A program made the position numbers and the translations under genes. Shown in pieces: positions 55,851 through 64,000 of a DNA stretch of 64,000 bases. The notes beneath the pieces were generated by a model. It did no database searches, was not told where the DNA came from, and saw only the letters and a program-made list of their open reading frames with translations. The DNA is from Bradyrhizobium sp. CCGUVB4N (lineage in GTDB: Bacteria > Pseudomonadota > Alphaproteobacteria > Rhizobiales > Xanthobacteraceae), in the NCBI RefSeq assembly GCF_024199945.1, contig NZ_JANADP010000001.1, positions 2,666,001-2,730,000 on the forward strand, in the 5' to 3' direction. How positions within the stretch are numbered: position 1 is the first letter of the stretch; every line of letters begins with the position of its first letter.

Positions 55851-56048
55851 ATGAACGGACACGCCATTTTCGAGAACGTGCGCCGCTACCGCGGCATCGC
55901 ATCGCTCTATCGCCAGACCGCGGCGTTTCGGCCGGGCCAGCGCTGGTCACTCTTGGAGCAGGCCAGCGAGTGGGAAGCCCGCGCGCTGTCGGAACTGGAA
56001 GCCTATTTCGCTTCGCGCGCCGACTACGCCACGCCGCTCGCTGCCTAA
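55851..56048 (+). CDS. Hypothetical 65-residue protein
   Basis: Soluble, helical and mildly charged: IFENVRRYRGIASLYRQTAA, RPGQRWSLLEQASEWEARAL and SELEAYFASRADYATPLAA. GGGAG lies eight bases before ATG 55851, a good start. No family recognised. It is convergent to the TonB-dependent receptor gene, with a perfect 11-bp hairpin between (56068-56094). Confidence 0.68.
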   Translation: MNGHAIFENVRRYRGIASLYRQTAAFRPGQRWSLLEQASEWEARALSELEAYFASRADYATPLAA

Positions 56049-56067
56049 GCGTTAACCATCCGGCGCG

Positions 56068-56094
56068 AACGTCAGCGAAGGGATCGCTGACGTT
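56068..56094. terminator. Hairpin between convergent genes
   Basis: AACGTCAGCGA-AGGGA-TCGCTGACGTT, a perfect 11-base-pair stem with five-base loop. No T tract follows on either strand, so it is a hairpin or factor-dependent terminator rather than a classic one. Confidence 0.55.
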
Positions 56095-56107
56095 GCCTGA
56101 GACTAGC

Positions 56108-58480
56108 TCAGAACCTGTAGCTCGCCTGAACCCTCACCGTGCGCCCCTGGCCGGGTGAGATGTTGTTGTTGCCGTCGGCCGAGGCCCAATATCCCTTGTT
56201 GAAGATGTTCTCGACCGTCAGCTGCGCGCGCCAATTGGCATCGATCGTGGCGTAGACGCCGGCATCGAAGCGCACGAAGCTCGGCAGCCTCACGGTGTCG
56301 TCTGACGACGCAAAGGAATCACCGAAATAGATGATGCCGAGTGCCGCCGCCCACACGGGCGTGAACTGGTACTTGTTCCACCATGCAAACTGATTGTACG
56401 GCACGAGCTGCACGCGATTGCCGGCGACGACGGTCGCCGATGTCGCGCTGGTGATCTTCGCGTCCGTATAGGCATAGCCTAGCGAGGACTGCCATTGGTC
56501 GGTGACGTAGCCGACGAGGCTCGCCTCGAAGCCGCGCGTCAGCGTGGCGCCGGACGGGAAGAAAAAGCCAGGATTGTTGCCGTCGGCGATCGGCTGGTTG
56601 GTGCGGTTGAGATTGTAGATCGCCGTCGAGAACAGCAGTTTCGGGTTGATGTTCCACTTCATCCCGACCTCGGTGTTCTCGAATTTCTGCGGCTGCAGGA
56701 TCAGCGTGCCGTCGGTGAGCGAGGAGAACTGATCGCCGGAAGCGGGCAGGTAGGAGATGCTGTAGGCGGTGTAGATCGACATGCTCTCGATCGGCTTGAC
56801 GATCAGGGCCGCCTGCGGCGACACCAGATTGTCGGTGCGGGCGCGGTTGATGTTGGTGTTCATGTCCAGCGCCGACATCTCGAACCGGTCGAACCGCGTG
56901 CCCACGATGAGCTGGAGCGCGCGCGAAAATTCGATGGTGTCGCGCAAGTAACCGGACTCGATGTTCAAGCCGTATTTGCTGTTGGAGTCCGGCGTGGTGA
57001 CGCCGTCGGTATTGGTGCCGGTGAAGTGGTGGACGAAGTTGACCGGCCCGAAATAGGTCGGCGCGAACGGGTTCTGGACGATGGTGTTGGTGCCGTTCGG
57101 GAAGACGCCGGTGTTGCGGATGTCGACGCCGGTCTGGTGGCCGAACTCGGTGCCGAAGCCCACGGTGTGCGCGACCGGCCCGGTCCAGCCCTTGTAGATG
57201 AAGTCGGTCTGGTTGAAGACATTGTCGCGGTTGGTGGTGTGCTGATAGGCGCCGAGATTGACCGCGGTGTCGGCCGGATTGACGGCGCCGGCCAGCGCCC
57301 CGCCGGTCGGATAGATGTTCTGGTAGAATTTCTGGTAATCGGCCGCGATCGTGCCGTTACGCACCGTCAAGCCGTTCTGGAAATCGTGCTCGACGATCGC
57401 CATGCCGGTCTGCACCGTTGCCTGCGCGGTGTTGAGGCTCGGACTGCCGAAGAAGGTCTGGAAATTTCCGTTCGGGGCAAACGGCGTGGTCGGATTGAAC
57501 CGCGTGACGCCGCCGGGGAGGCTCTGCGAGGGATTGCCGCGATCGGCGGTGCGGCCGTCGTGGTAATATTCGTAGGACAGCTTGACCTTGGTGAAGTCGT
57601 CCGGCTTCAGGGTGACGGTCGGATTGATGCCGTAGCGTTCGAGATGGTTGAAGTCGCGGAACGCATCGCTGCCCTCGTAAAACACGTTCAGTCGCGCCGC
57701 GACGTTCTCGTTGATGGCTTGCCCTGCGTCGAGCGTGACGCGGCGGTCGCCCCATGATCCCGTCTGCGCGGTCGCCTGGTAGACACGGTTGCCGTCGGCC
57801 TCCTTGAGCGTCCGGTTGAGAAGCCCGCCGCCCGCACCGCGGCCGAAGGTGATCGCGCTCGGGCCCTTCAGCACCTCGATGCTCTGGGCGTTGTACATGT
57901 CGCGGAAATACTGAACGTCGTCGCGAAAGCCGTTGACGAAGAAATTCGCGCTGGAATCGACGCCGCGGATGACGAGCTCGTCGCGATTGCCTTCGCCCTG
58001 GTGCACGGCGACGCTGGGCACATAGCGCGTCACGTCGGTCAGGCCCTGGTAGTTCTGGTCGCGGATCTGCTCGTGGGTGATGACGGACAGCGATTGCGGG
58101 ATGTTGACGATCGGCGTGTTGGACTTGGTGGCAACGGAGGTGCTGTTGGTGAAATAGCCGACGGTGCCGGTGCGGGCATCCTGCGATGGTGCGAACGGCT
58201 TTGGTGCGGGCGTCGTCTCGGGCCGGCGCGCCGTCTGCGTGCGACGTGAGCGCGTGCCGCTCGAGCGTCGCGACGCCGCGGATGAATTGGTGCGGCGCTG
58301 CGCCTCGGGGGCCGTGACGTTGACGGGAGGAAGCGTTGCGCCCGGTGCCGGCGCTGATTGCGCGAAGGCTTGTGGACTGGCGAAGAACGCGCCTGACGTC
58401 ATCAATACGGCAAGCACGCTGCGGGCAACCCCGCGGCCGGCAACAGGCAATAGAATTCCGTCGGCTGCGATGCGGTTCAT
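56108..58480 (-). CDS. TonB-dependent siderophore receptor
   Basis: A 790-residue outer-membrane gated barrel for ferric siderophore uptake. Signal peptide near SVLAVLMTSGAFFASPQAFA, a Ser/Arg-rich spacer (residues about 55-100), the plug domain with NTPIVNIPQSLSVITHEQIR, ANFFVNGFRDDVQYFRDMY and the beta-barrel ending in aromatic RVQASYRF. The sequence is closest to catecholate-type siderophore receptors (Fiu/FhuE-like), but the ligand is undetermined. No TonB box can be fixed by eye. There is no adjacent ferric reductase, ABC transporter or FecI-type regulator in the window. Confidence 0.93.
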   Translation of the reverse strand: MNRIAADGILLPVAGRGVARSVLAVLMTSGAFFASPQAFAQSAPAPGATLPPVNVTAPEAQRRTNSSAASRRSSGTRSRRTQTARRPETTPAPKPFAPSQDARTGTVGYFTNSTSVATKSNTPIVNIPQSLSVITHEQIRDQNYQGLTDVTRYVPSVAVHQGEGNRDELVIRGVDSSANFFVNGFRDDVQYFRDMYNAQSIEVLKGPSAITFGRGAGGGLLNRTLKEADGNRVYQATAQTGSWGDRRVTLDAGQAINENVAARLNVFYEGSDAFRDFNHLERYGINPTVTLKPDDFTKVKLSYEYYHDGRTADRGNPSQSLPGGVTRFNPTTPFAPNGNFQTFFGSPSLNTAQATVQTGMAIVEHDFQNGLTVRNGTIAADYQKFYQNIYPTGGALAGAVNPADTAVNLGAYQHTTNRDNVFNQTDFIYKGWTGPVAHTVGFGTEFGHQTGVDIRNTGVFPNGTNTIVQNPFAPTYFGPVNFVHHFTGTNTDGVTTPDSNSKYGLNIESGYLRDTIEFSRALQLIVGTRFDRFEMSALDMNTNINRARTDNLVSPQAALIVKPIESMSIYTAYSISYLPASGDQFSSLTDGTLILQPQKFENTEVGMKWNINPKLLFSTAIYNLNRTNQPIADGNNPGFFFPSGATLTRGFEASLVGYVTDQWQSSLGYAYTDAKITSATSATVVAGNRVQLVPYNQFAWWNKYQFTPVWAAALGIIYFGDSFASSDDTVRLPSFVRFDAGVYATIDANWRAQLTVENIFNKGYWASADGNNNISPGQGRTVRVQASYRF

Positions 58481-58747
58481 CGCGCCCTCCCTTGCACTTC
58501 AAAGCTCGCCCGGATTCCCCAAAGATGCGGCGGATGCGGGGCAAGACTCATCCGTGCACGCGAAGTCACTGCGTGCATGAACAATTTGGGCGTTCAGCAA
58601 TTCCGGGACATCAGATTTGAATCGTTCGAAACATTTCGAGTTCCAACGATCCCCTGTGCGCGCAGAACCCGTGACGACTACGGAGTTACGCCGCCGGCCG
58701 TGTGTGCTAGCAACTGGCCCGGATCTCTACGACCGCCGGGGCGCGCG

Positions 58748-58840
58748 ATGACCACCTTCAACCGCATCTTCACGACAGAGCGCCTGCTCCAGATCATCGT
58801 CGTTCTGGCGGCGACGGTCGCGATGAAGCTGATGGTCTGA
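58748..58840 (+). CDS. Tiny single-span membrane protein (30 aa)
   Basis: Encodes MTTFNRIFTTERLLQIIVVL then AATVAMKLMV, one hydrophobic helix with a polar start. No strong ribosome site is visible (CCGGGG upstream), which limits confidence. It lies between the siderophore receptor (divergent) and cbbR (convergent), its stop being 12 bases from the cbbR stop. Similar 30-residue proteins in bacteria often bind larger membrane complexes; no role can be assigned here. Confidence 0.42.
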   Translation: MTTFNRIFTTERLLQIIVVLAATVAMKLMV

Positions 58841-58852
58841 GCGCCGGCGGCG

Positions 58853-59830
58853 CTACCGCTCGCCGAAATCGGGCACTTCGGGCAGATAGTTCGCGCCTTC
58901 CGAGCCGAGGAAATCGAACATCGCCTGCGCCGGCGGCAGCAGCACCTTGTCGCTGCGGCGGATCACGTACCATTGCCGGACGATCGGAAGACCCGCGACA
59001 TCGAGCACGATCAGTCGCCCCTCGGCGAGCTCATGCGCCACCGTGTGCGCCGAGATGAAGGCGATGCCGAGACCCGCGATCACCGCCTGCTTGATGGTCT
59101 CGTTGCTGCTCATCTCCATGCCGATGATCGGCTCCAGATCGGATTTCTGGAACATCCCCTCCATCAGCGTGCGTGTGCCCGAGCCGGGCTCGCGGGTGAG
59201 GAAGGTCTCGTGCACGAGATCGGTCAGGCTGAGGCCTGAATCCTTCTCCAGCCAGTGCCCCTTGCGCGCGACGATGATGTGCGGATTGCGCCCGAGCTGA
59301 CGCACATCGACGCTGACGTCGGCCGGTGGCCGACCCATCACCGCGAAATCGAGGTCGTAGCCGTGCATGGCCTCGCGAATCTCCTCGCGATTGCCGACGG
59401 TCAGCTTGATCTCGATCTTCGGTGAGCGCTTGGAGAAGGCCGCGATCGCATGCGGCACGAAATATTTCGCGGTCGAGACCGCACCGAGATGCACCGTGCC
59501 GCCGGTCTTGCCCGCGAGCAGATCGAGCGCGCCCTGGCAGTCCGTGATCGCGGCCTCGACGCGCTCGGCGAGCGCCAGCACCTCGCGACCTGCCTCCGTC
59601 AGCAGCATGCCGTCGCCGGTCCGCTGCACCAGCGGCAGGCCGGCGAGGTCCTGAAGCTGCCGCAGCTGCTGGGTCACGGCCGGCTGGGTCAGCCCGAGCT
59701 GGGTCGAGGCGGCGGTGACGCTGCCCTTGGCCGAAAGCGCCGCGAGCGAGCGCAACTGCCGGATGGTCAGATGCCGGAGCTGGGTCGCCGCATGGCCGGG
59801 GCCATTATAAGAAAATTCTTTGGCACTCAT
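58853..59830 (-). CDS. cbbR: LysR-type regulator of the Calvin-cycle operon
   Basis: A 325-residue LysR-family activator. N-terminal winged helix-turn-helix (about 20-80: LTIRQLRSLAALSAKGSVTA and LGLTQPAVTQQLRQLQDLAG), then the effector-binding domain (about 110-310). It lies divergent from cbbF, in the usual CbbR position, which identifies its job: transcription of cbb genes in response to Calvin-cycle intermediates such as ribulose bisphosphate or NADPH. The ATG has no strong ribosome site. An AT-rich imperfect inverted repeat covers its start region. Confidence 0.92.
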   Translation of the reverse strand: MSAKEFSYNGPGHAATQLRHLTIRQLRSLAALSAKGSVTAASTQLGLTQPAVTQQLRQLQDLAGLPLVQRTGDGMLLTEAGREVLALAERVEAAITDCQGALDLLAGKTGGTVHLGAVSTAKYFVPHAIAAFSKRSPKIEIKLTVGNREEIREAMHGYDLDFAVMGRPPADVSVDVRQLGRNPHIIVARKGHWLEKDSGLSLTDLVHETFLTREPGSGTRTLMEGMFQKSDLEPIIGMEMSSNETIKQAVIAGLGIAFISAHTVAHELAEGRLIVLDVAGLPIVRQWYVIRRSDKVLLPPAQAMFDFLGSEGANYLPEVPDFGER

Positions 59831-59855
59831 TATGAATAGAAATTTTCCTTATTAA
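59805..59855. promoter_or_regulatory. AT-rich inverted repeat, candidate CbbR operator
   Basis: TTATAAGAAAATT (59805-59817) and AATTTTCCTTATTAA (59841-59855) form an imperfect inverted repeat across the cbbR start. Strikingly AT-rich against its surroundings. LysR regulators bind such sites in the gene-regulator gap; exact half-sites cannot be fixed by eye. Confidence 0.5.
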
Positions 59856-59950
59856 GCCGGCCCTGTCAATCTCCTCGTGCTGGGAACGACCGCGACCTGC
59901 CTCCATCGGGGAGGGAACTGGATGCGGCGCCCACAAGGGGATGGACGCAG

Positions 59951-60988
59951 ATGACCGGGCAACTCAGGCTGGACGACCACCTTCAACGCCACTCCGAGAC
60001 GGCGCCGCATGCGCTCGCCGTGGCGGCTGCAGTCGACGCCATCGCGGCCGCCGCGATCGAGATCGCCGATCTCATCGCTACCGGTGATCTTGCGGACGCC
60101 TCGGGCCTGACCACCGGCCGCAACAGCGACGGCGATGTCCAGCGTAACCTCGACGTGCAGGCGGATGCGATCCTGCGCCGCTGCCTCGGCAAGCTGCCGA
60201 TCGCGGCGCTGGCGTCCGAAGAGATGCGCGAGCCTCAGATTGGCGACCGCGAGGCCAGGATCTGCGTCGCGATCGATCCGCTCGACGGCTCCTCCAACAT
60301 CGACCTCAACATGACGGTCGGGACGATCTTCTCGATCTTGCCCGCGCCGGACGATCTCGGTCTCGCCTTCCATCAGCGCGGCTCGGCGCAACTCGCCGCG
60401 GGCTTCGTCACCTACGGTCCGCAGACCTCGCTGGTGCTGACGCTCGGCGACGGCGTCGACATCTTCACGCTCGATCGCAAGGCCGGCTGCTTCCGTCTCG
60501 CGCGCAGCGCCGTGCAGATCTCCGAGGCCTGCGAGGAGTTCGCGATCAACATCTCCAATCGCCGCCATTGGGAGCCGCCGGTGCGCGCCTTCATCGATGA
60601 ATGCCTCGCCGGCGTTGACGGGCCCGCCAACCACAATTTCAACATGCGCTGGATCGGCTCGCTGGTCGCGGAAACCTATCGCATCCTCACGCGCGGCGGC
60701 GTGTTCCTCTATCCCTCCGACGCGCGGCCCGGCTATGGCGACGGCCGCCTGCGCCTCGTCTACGAGGCGCACCCGATGGCGATGATCATCGAGCAGGCCG
60801 GAGGTTCGGCCTCCACCGGGCGCGAGCGCATCCTCGATCTGTCAGCGCAAAACCTGCACCAGCGCGTGCCGCTGGTGATGGGCTCCAGCAACGAGGTGCG
60901 GCGCGTCGCCGAACTGCACTGCGATCCGCTGCTGGTTGCCAGTGTCTCCGCGCCACTGTTCGCGCGGCGCGGCTTCTTCCGGCTCTGA
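59951..60988 (+). CDS. cbbF: Class I fructose-1,6-bisphosphatase
   Basis: Releases phosphate from fructose bisphosphate (and, in Calvin-cycle enzymes, often from sedoheptulose bisphosphate). The 345-residue protein has the metal/phosphate motif [20 protein letters not shown] and the C-terminal [20 protein letters not shown] with [12 protein letters not shown]. Length is normal. First gene of the operon, divergent from cbbR, followed by cbbP after 12 bases. Regulation by CbbR is expected. Confidence 0.95.
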   Translation: MTGQLRLDDHLQRHSETAPHALAVAAAVDAIAAAAIEIADLIATGDLADASGLTTGRNSDGDVQRNLDVQADAILRRCLGKLPIAALASEEMREPQIGDREARICVAIDPLDGSSNIDLNMTVGTIFSILPAPDDLGLAFHQRGSAQLAAGFVTYGPQTSLVLTLGDGVDIFTLDRKAGCFRLARSAVQISEACEEFAINISNRRHWEPPVRAFIDECLAGVDGPANHNFNMRWIGSLVAETYRILTRGGVFLYPSDARPGYGDGRLRLVYEAHPMAMIIEQAGGSASTGRERILDLSAQNLHQRVPLVMGSSNEVRRVAELHCDPLLVASVSAPLFARRGFFRL

Positions 60989-61000
60989 GCGAGGTGACCC

Positions 61001-61876
61001 ATGTCCAGGAAGCATCCGATCATCTCCATCACCGGTTCGTCCGGCGCGGGTACGACATCGGTCAAGAAGACGTTCGAACAGATCTTCTTCCGCGAGAAGG
61101 TCAACGCCGTCTACATCGAAGGCGACGCATTCCATCGTTATGACCGCGCCGAAATGCGCGTGCGCATGGCGCAGGAGGCCGAACGCGGCAACAAGCACTT
61201 TAGCCATTTCAGCCCGGACACCAACCTGTTCGAGGAGCTTGAGCGTGCATTCCGCGACTATGGCGAGACCGGCACCGCGACGACGCGGCACTACGTCCAC
61301 GACGCCGAGGAGTCCGCGCTGCACGGTGCGGCGCCCGGCACCTTCACCGAGTGGAAACAGCTCCCGGAGAATTCCGACCTGCTGTTCTACGAAGGCCTGC
61401 ACGGCGCCGTCGTCACCGACCGGGTCAACGTCGCGCGCTATGCGGACCTGAAGATCGGCGTCGTTCCCGTCATCAATCTCGAATGGATCCAGAAGCTGCA
61501 CCGCGACCGCAGCGCGCGTGGGTATTCGACCGAAGCCGTCACCGACACCATTTTGCGGCGGATGCCGGACTACATCCACTACATCTGCCCGCAATTCACC
61601 GAGACCGACATCAACTTCCAGCGCGTGCCGACGGTGGACACCTCCAATCCGTTCATCGCGCGCTGGATCCCGACGCCGGACGAATCGATGGTCGTGATCC
61701 GTTTCAAGAATCCGCGCGGGATCGACTTCCCCTATCTGCTGTCGATGCTGCCGCAGAGCTGGATGTCCCGTGCGAACTCCATCGTGTGTCCGGGCGCAAA
61801 GCTCGATCTGGCGATGCAGCTCATCCTGACGCCCCTCATCATGCAGCTGATCGAGCGCAAGCGCAGCTTGAAGTGA
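61001..61876 (+). CDS. cbbP: Phosphoribulokinase
   Basis: Phosphorylates ribulose-5-phosphate to the CO2 acceptor of Rubisco, a reaction unique to the Calvin cycle. The 291-residue protein has the Walker A loop [14 protein letters not shown] (residues 11-24) and the conserved block [17 protein letters not shown]. It is the short bacterial (class I) kind. It begins 12 bases after cbbF and is followed by cbbT after 13 bases, each with GGAGG or AGGTG-type ribosome sites. Confidence 0.97.
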   Translation: MSRKHPIISITGSSGAGTTSVKKTFEQIFFREKVNAVYIEGDAFHRYDRAEMRVRMAQEAERGNKHFSHFSPDTNLFEELERAFRDYGETGTATTRHYVHDAEESALHGAAPGTFTEWKQLPENSDLLFYEGLHGAVVTDRVNVARYADLKIGVVPVINLEWIQKLHRDRSARGYSTEAVTDTILRRMPDYIHYICPQFTETDINFQRVPTVDTSNPFIARWIPTPDESMVVIRFKNPRGIDFPYLLSMLPQSWMSRANSIVCPGAKLDLAMQLILTPLIMQLIERKRSLK

Positions 61877-61889
61877 AAAGGAGGATCTG

Positions 61890-63908
61890 ATGAACATCTC
61901 GGTTCATGCCGACGCCGACCTCACGGCGGTCGCGCACAGCGATCTCGCCAACGCCGTCCGCTTCCTCGCGGTCGACGCCATCGAGACGTCGCAGTCCGGT
62001 CACCCGGGCCTGCCCATGGGCATGGCCGACGTCGCGACCGTGCTGTTCTCGCGCTTCCTCAAATTCGACTCGGCACATCCGAACTGGCCGGATCGCGACC
62101 GCTTCGTGCTCTCGGCCGGCCATGGCTCGATGCTGCTCTATGCGCTGCTGCATCTGACCGGCGGCGATGTCAGCCTCGACGACATCAAGGCGTTCCGGCA
62201 ATGGGGCTCGAAGACGCCGGGCCATCCTGAATACGGCCACACGCCCGGCGTCGAGACCACGACCGGACCGCTGGGGCAGGGCATCGCGACGGCCGTGGGC
62301 ATGGCGCTCGCCGAGCGTATGGCCAACGCGCGGCATGGTGACGGCCTCGTCGATCACTTCACCTACGTGATATCAGGTGATGGTTGCCTGATGGAGGGCA
62401 TCAGCCAGGAGGCGATCTCGCTCGCAGGTCACCTCCAGCTCGGCCGCCTGATCGTGCTGTTCGACGACAACGGCATCTCGATCGATGGCCCGACGTCGCT
62501 CGCAACTTCGGACGATCAACTGGCGCGCTTCGCCGCCTCCGGCTGGTCCGTCCGCCGCGTCGACGGGCACGATCCCGAGGCCGTTGCGCAGGCGATCGCA
62601 GAGGAGCGCGAGAGCGCAAAGCCGTCCCTGATCGCCTGCCGCACGATCATCGGTTACGGCGCGCCGGATCGTCAGGGGACCGAGAAGGCGCATGGCGCGC
62701 CGCTCGGCACCGAGCAGGCCGCGGCCGCACGGCGGGCACTCGGCTGGGACTATCAGCCCTTCGTCGTGCCGATCCCGGTGATGAAGGCGTGGCGGATGAT
62801 CGGGCAGCGCGGGCAGGTGGATCGCCTGGCCTGGCTCGATCGCTACGAAGACGCGACGCCCGAGCAGCGTGAGCTCTTCATCGAGGGCAAGTCGGTTGCC
62901 CTGCCGAACGCCTATGCCCAGGCCTCGGCGAAATTGCGCGAACGCTTTGCCACCGAGCGTCCGAAGCTTGCGACGCGGCAGGCCTCGCAGCAGGTGCTCG
63001 ATGGCATCGCGGGGACGATCCCCGGATTCGTCGGCGGCTCTGCGGACCTGACACATTCGAACCTGACGCATGCCAAGGCGCAGGTTCCGGTCAAGCGTGC
63101 CGCATTCGCTGGCGACTACATCCATTACGGCATTCGCGAGCACGGCATGGCGGCCGCGATGAACGGCCTCGCGCTGCATGGCGGCTTCATTCCCTATGGC
63201 GGCACGTTCCTCGCGTTCTCCGACTACAGCCGGCCGGCGATCCGTCTTGCGGCCCTGATGCGCCTGCGCGTCATCCATGTCATGACCCATGACTCCATCG
63301 GTCTCGGCGAGGATGGTCCGACGCATCAACCGGTCGAGCATCTCGCCGCGCTGCGCGTCATTCCGAACCTGCTCGTGTTCCGGCCCGCCGACGCGGTCGA
63401 GACGCTGGAAGCCTGGGATTGCGCGCTTGAGGCCGAGAATCGTCCCTCCGTGCTGTGCCTGTCGCGCCAGGCATTGCCGACCTTCCGCAGCGATGTCCGC
63501 GGCAGGAACCGGGTCGCGCGCGGCGCCTATGTGATCGTCTCGCCTGATGGCGGACGCGACGTGACGCTGATGGCGACCGGCTCGGAAGTCTCGATCGCGC
63601 TGGAGGCCTCTCGCCTGCTTGCAACAGAGCACGTCCGCGCCGCCGTCGTGTCGGCGCCCTGCTTTGCCCTGTTTGAGGAGCAACCCGACGACTATCGCGC
63701 CGCAGTTCTCGGCAACGCGCCGCGCGTGGGCATCGAGGCGGCCGTCGTCGGCGATTGGCATCGCTGGATCGGCGCGGAGGGCGAGTTCGTCGGCATGCGC
63801 GGCTTCGGTGCCTCGGCCCCGGCTCCGGTGCTCTACCGCGAGTTCGGCATCACGCCGCAAGGCGTCGCGGAAGCCGCCCGGCGGGCGATCGCCCGCGCTC
63901 GCAAGTAA
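61890..63908 (+). CDS. cbbT: Transketolase
   Basis: Thiamine-diphosphate enzyme that moves two-carbon units in Calvin-cycle regeneration. The 672-residue protein shows the diphosphate-binding motif [20 protein letters not shown], the N-terminal [20 protein letters not shown] and the pyrimidine domain with [20 protein letters not shown]. It follows cbbP closely in the cbb operon; AAGGAGG lies before ATG. Cells usually have another transketolase elsewhere for the pentose phosphate pathway; context marks this copy as the Calvin one. Confidence 0.96.
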   Translation: MNISVHADADLTAVAHSDLANAVRFLAVDAIETSQSGHPGLPMGMADVATVLFSRFLKFDSAHPNWPDRDRFVLSAGHGSMLLYALLHLTGGDVSLDDIKAFRQWGSKTPGHPEYGHTPGVETTTGPLGQGIATAVGMALAERMANARHGDGLVDHFTYVISGDGCLMEGISQEAISLAGHLQLGRLIVLFDDNGISIDGPTSLATSDDQLARFAASGWSVRRVDGHDPEAVAQAIAEERESAKPSLIACRTIIGYGAPDRQGTEKAHGAPLGTEQAAAARRALGWDYQPFVVPIPVMKAWRMIGQRGQVDRLAWLDRYEDATPEQRELFIEGKSVALPNAYAQASAKLRERFATERPKLATRQASQQVLDGIAGTIPGFVGGSADLTHSNLTHAKAQVPVKRAAFAGDYIHYGIREHGMAAAMNGLALHGGFIPYGGTFLAFSDYSRPAIRLAALMRLRVIHVMTHDSIGLGEDGPTHQPVEHLAALRVIPNLLVFRPADAVETLEAWDCALEAENRPSVLCLSRQALPTFRSDVRGRNRVARGAYVIVSPDGGRDVTLMATGSEVSIALEASRLLATEHVRAAVVSAPCFALFEEQPDDYRAAVLGNAPRVGIEAAVVGDWHRWIGAEGEFVGMRGFGASAPAPVLYREFGITPQGVAEAARRAIARARK

Positions 63909-63925
63909 TAACAGGAGGACTCTTC

Positions 63926-64000
63926 GTGGCCCGTATCACTCTTCGCCAATTGCTCGATCATGCCGCCAGCCACGGTTACGCGGTGCCGGCATTCAACATC
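63926..64000 (+). CDS. cbbA: Class II fructose-1,6-bisphosphate aldolase, 5' end only
   Basis: The first 25 codons, starting at a GTG eight bases after AGGAGG, give MARITLRQLLDHAASHGYAV and then PAFNI. This is the N-terminus of class II (zinc) aldolases that make fructose and sedoheptulose bisphosphates. The gene runs off the window. It is the fourth gene of the cbb operon; cbbL, cbbS and cbbX are expected beyond the edge. Confidence 0.9.
   Translation, partial: MARITLRQLLDHAASHGYAVPAFNI

Noticed and set aside
58616..58631. Possible iron-response (Irr-type) box TTTGAATCGTTCGAAA upstream of the siderophore receptor
   Set aside because: The two halves are not true inverted repeats and the site is about 135 bases upstream of the receptor start, next to another frame; not convincing by eye.

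Overview
The window is GC-rich chromosomal DNA of a Bradyrhizobium-type alphaproteobacterium (Bradyrhizobium, Rhodopseudomonas or a close relative). This is inferred from the protein families (TIGR02301, DUF1236, DUF2007, NadQ-like NAD regulator, a pyruvate phosphate dikinase with a Lys/Ala-rich tail), from a Calvin-cycle operon ordered cbbR<>cbbF-cbbP-cbbT-cbbA, and from many short palindromic repeats of the kind scattered through Bradyrhizobium genomes. No phage, insertion sequence, CRISPR or rRNA was seen. One tRNA-Pro(CGG) is present. The gene set is mostly conserved, with small operons, and both window ends cut a gene (ispB on the left, cbbA on the right).

Layout. 1-7.5 kb: polyprenyl synthase divergent from a DUF2007-TrmN6-like pair, an S49 peptidase, and glyQ-glyS. 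7.5-12.5 kb: ppdK and a SleB-type cell wall hydrolase. 12.6-16.5 kb: nadA-nadB-nadC on the minus strand with two CTCA-N3-TGAG operators upstream, divergent from an MFS carrier. The probable NAD regulator (NadQ family) lies at 30.9-31.9 kb behind a small phosphatase. 18-28 kb: an AcuI-like reductase, small proteins, then four chemoreceptor genes in a row with near-identical signalling halves. 28-37 kb: a DUF2339 membrane protein, an overlapping ygfZ-tag-HD hydrolase operon, a dihydroorotase and a thiosulfate sulfurtransferase. 37-39 kb: an ECF sigma factor, a DUF4142 protein and a cupredoxin. The sigma gene and the DUF4142 gene carry the same GGAAC-N16-CATCCAAT promoter, which points to a self-activating module.

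39-48 kb: housekeeping and metabolic genes (NUDIX proteins, an SRAP protein of the YedK/HMCES family ending in a clamp-like QGSLF, a class III CoA-transferase beside a selenium-free GrdB-like protein, and a Sua5-FAD dehydrogenase-GNAT-NudK operon). 48-56 kb: accessory genes (small membrane and secreted proteins around a LuxR regulator with three 17-bp tandem repeats, a GlxA-type regulator, an N-carbamoyl-D-amino acid amidase, and a TetR-MFS pair with matching operators). 56-58.5 kb: a TonB-dependent siderophore receptor. 58.8-64 kb: cbbR and the start of the cbb operon.

At least seven dispersed repeat families fill the larger gaps. One copy supplies the C-terminal codons of the carbamoylase. 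The most rewarding leads are the ECF/DUF4142/cupredoxin module, the NadQ-nadABC circuit, the TetR-MFS operator pair, the SRAP clamp motif, the GrdB-like/CoA-transferase pair and the 17-bp iterated repeats. All functional names rest on recognising conserved motifs by eye, without database searches.
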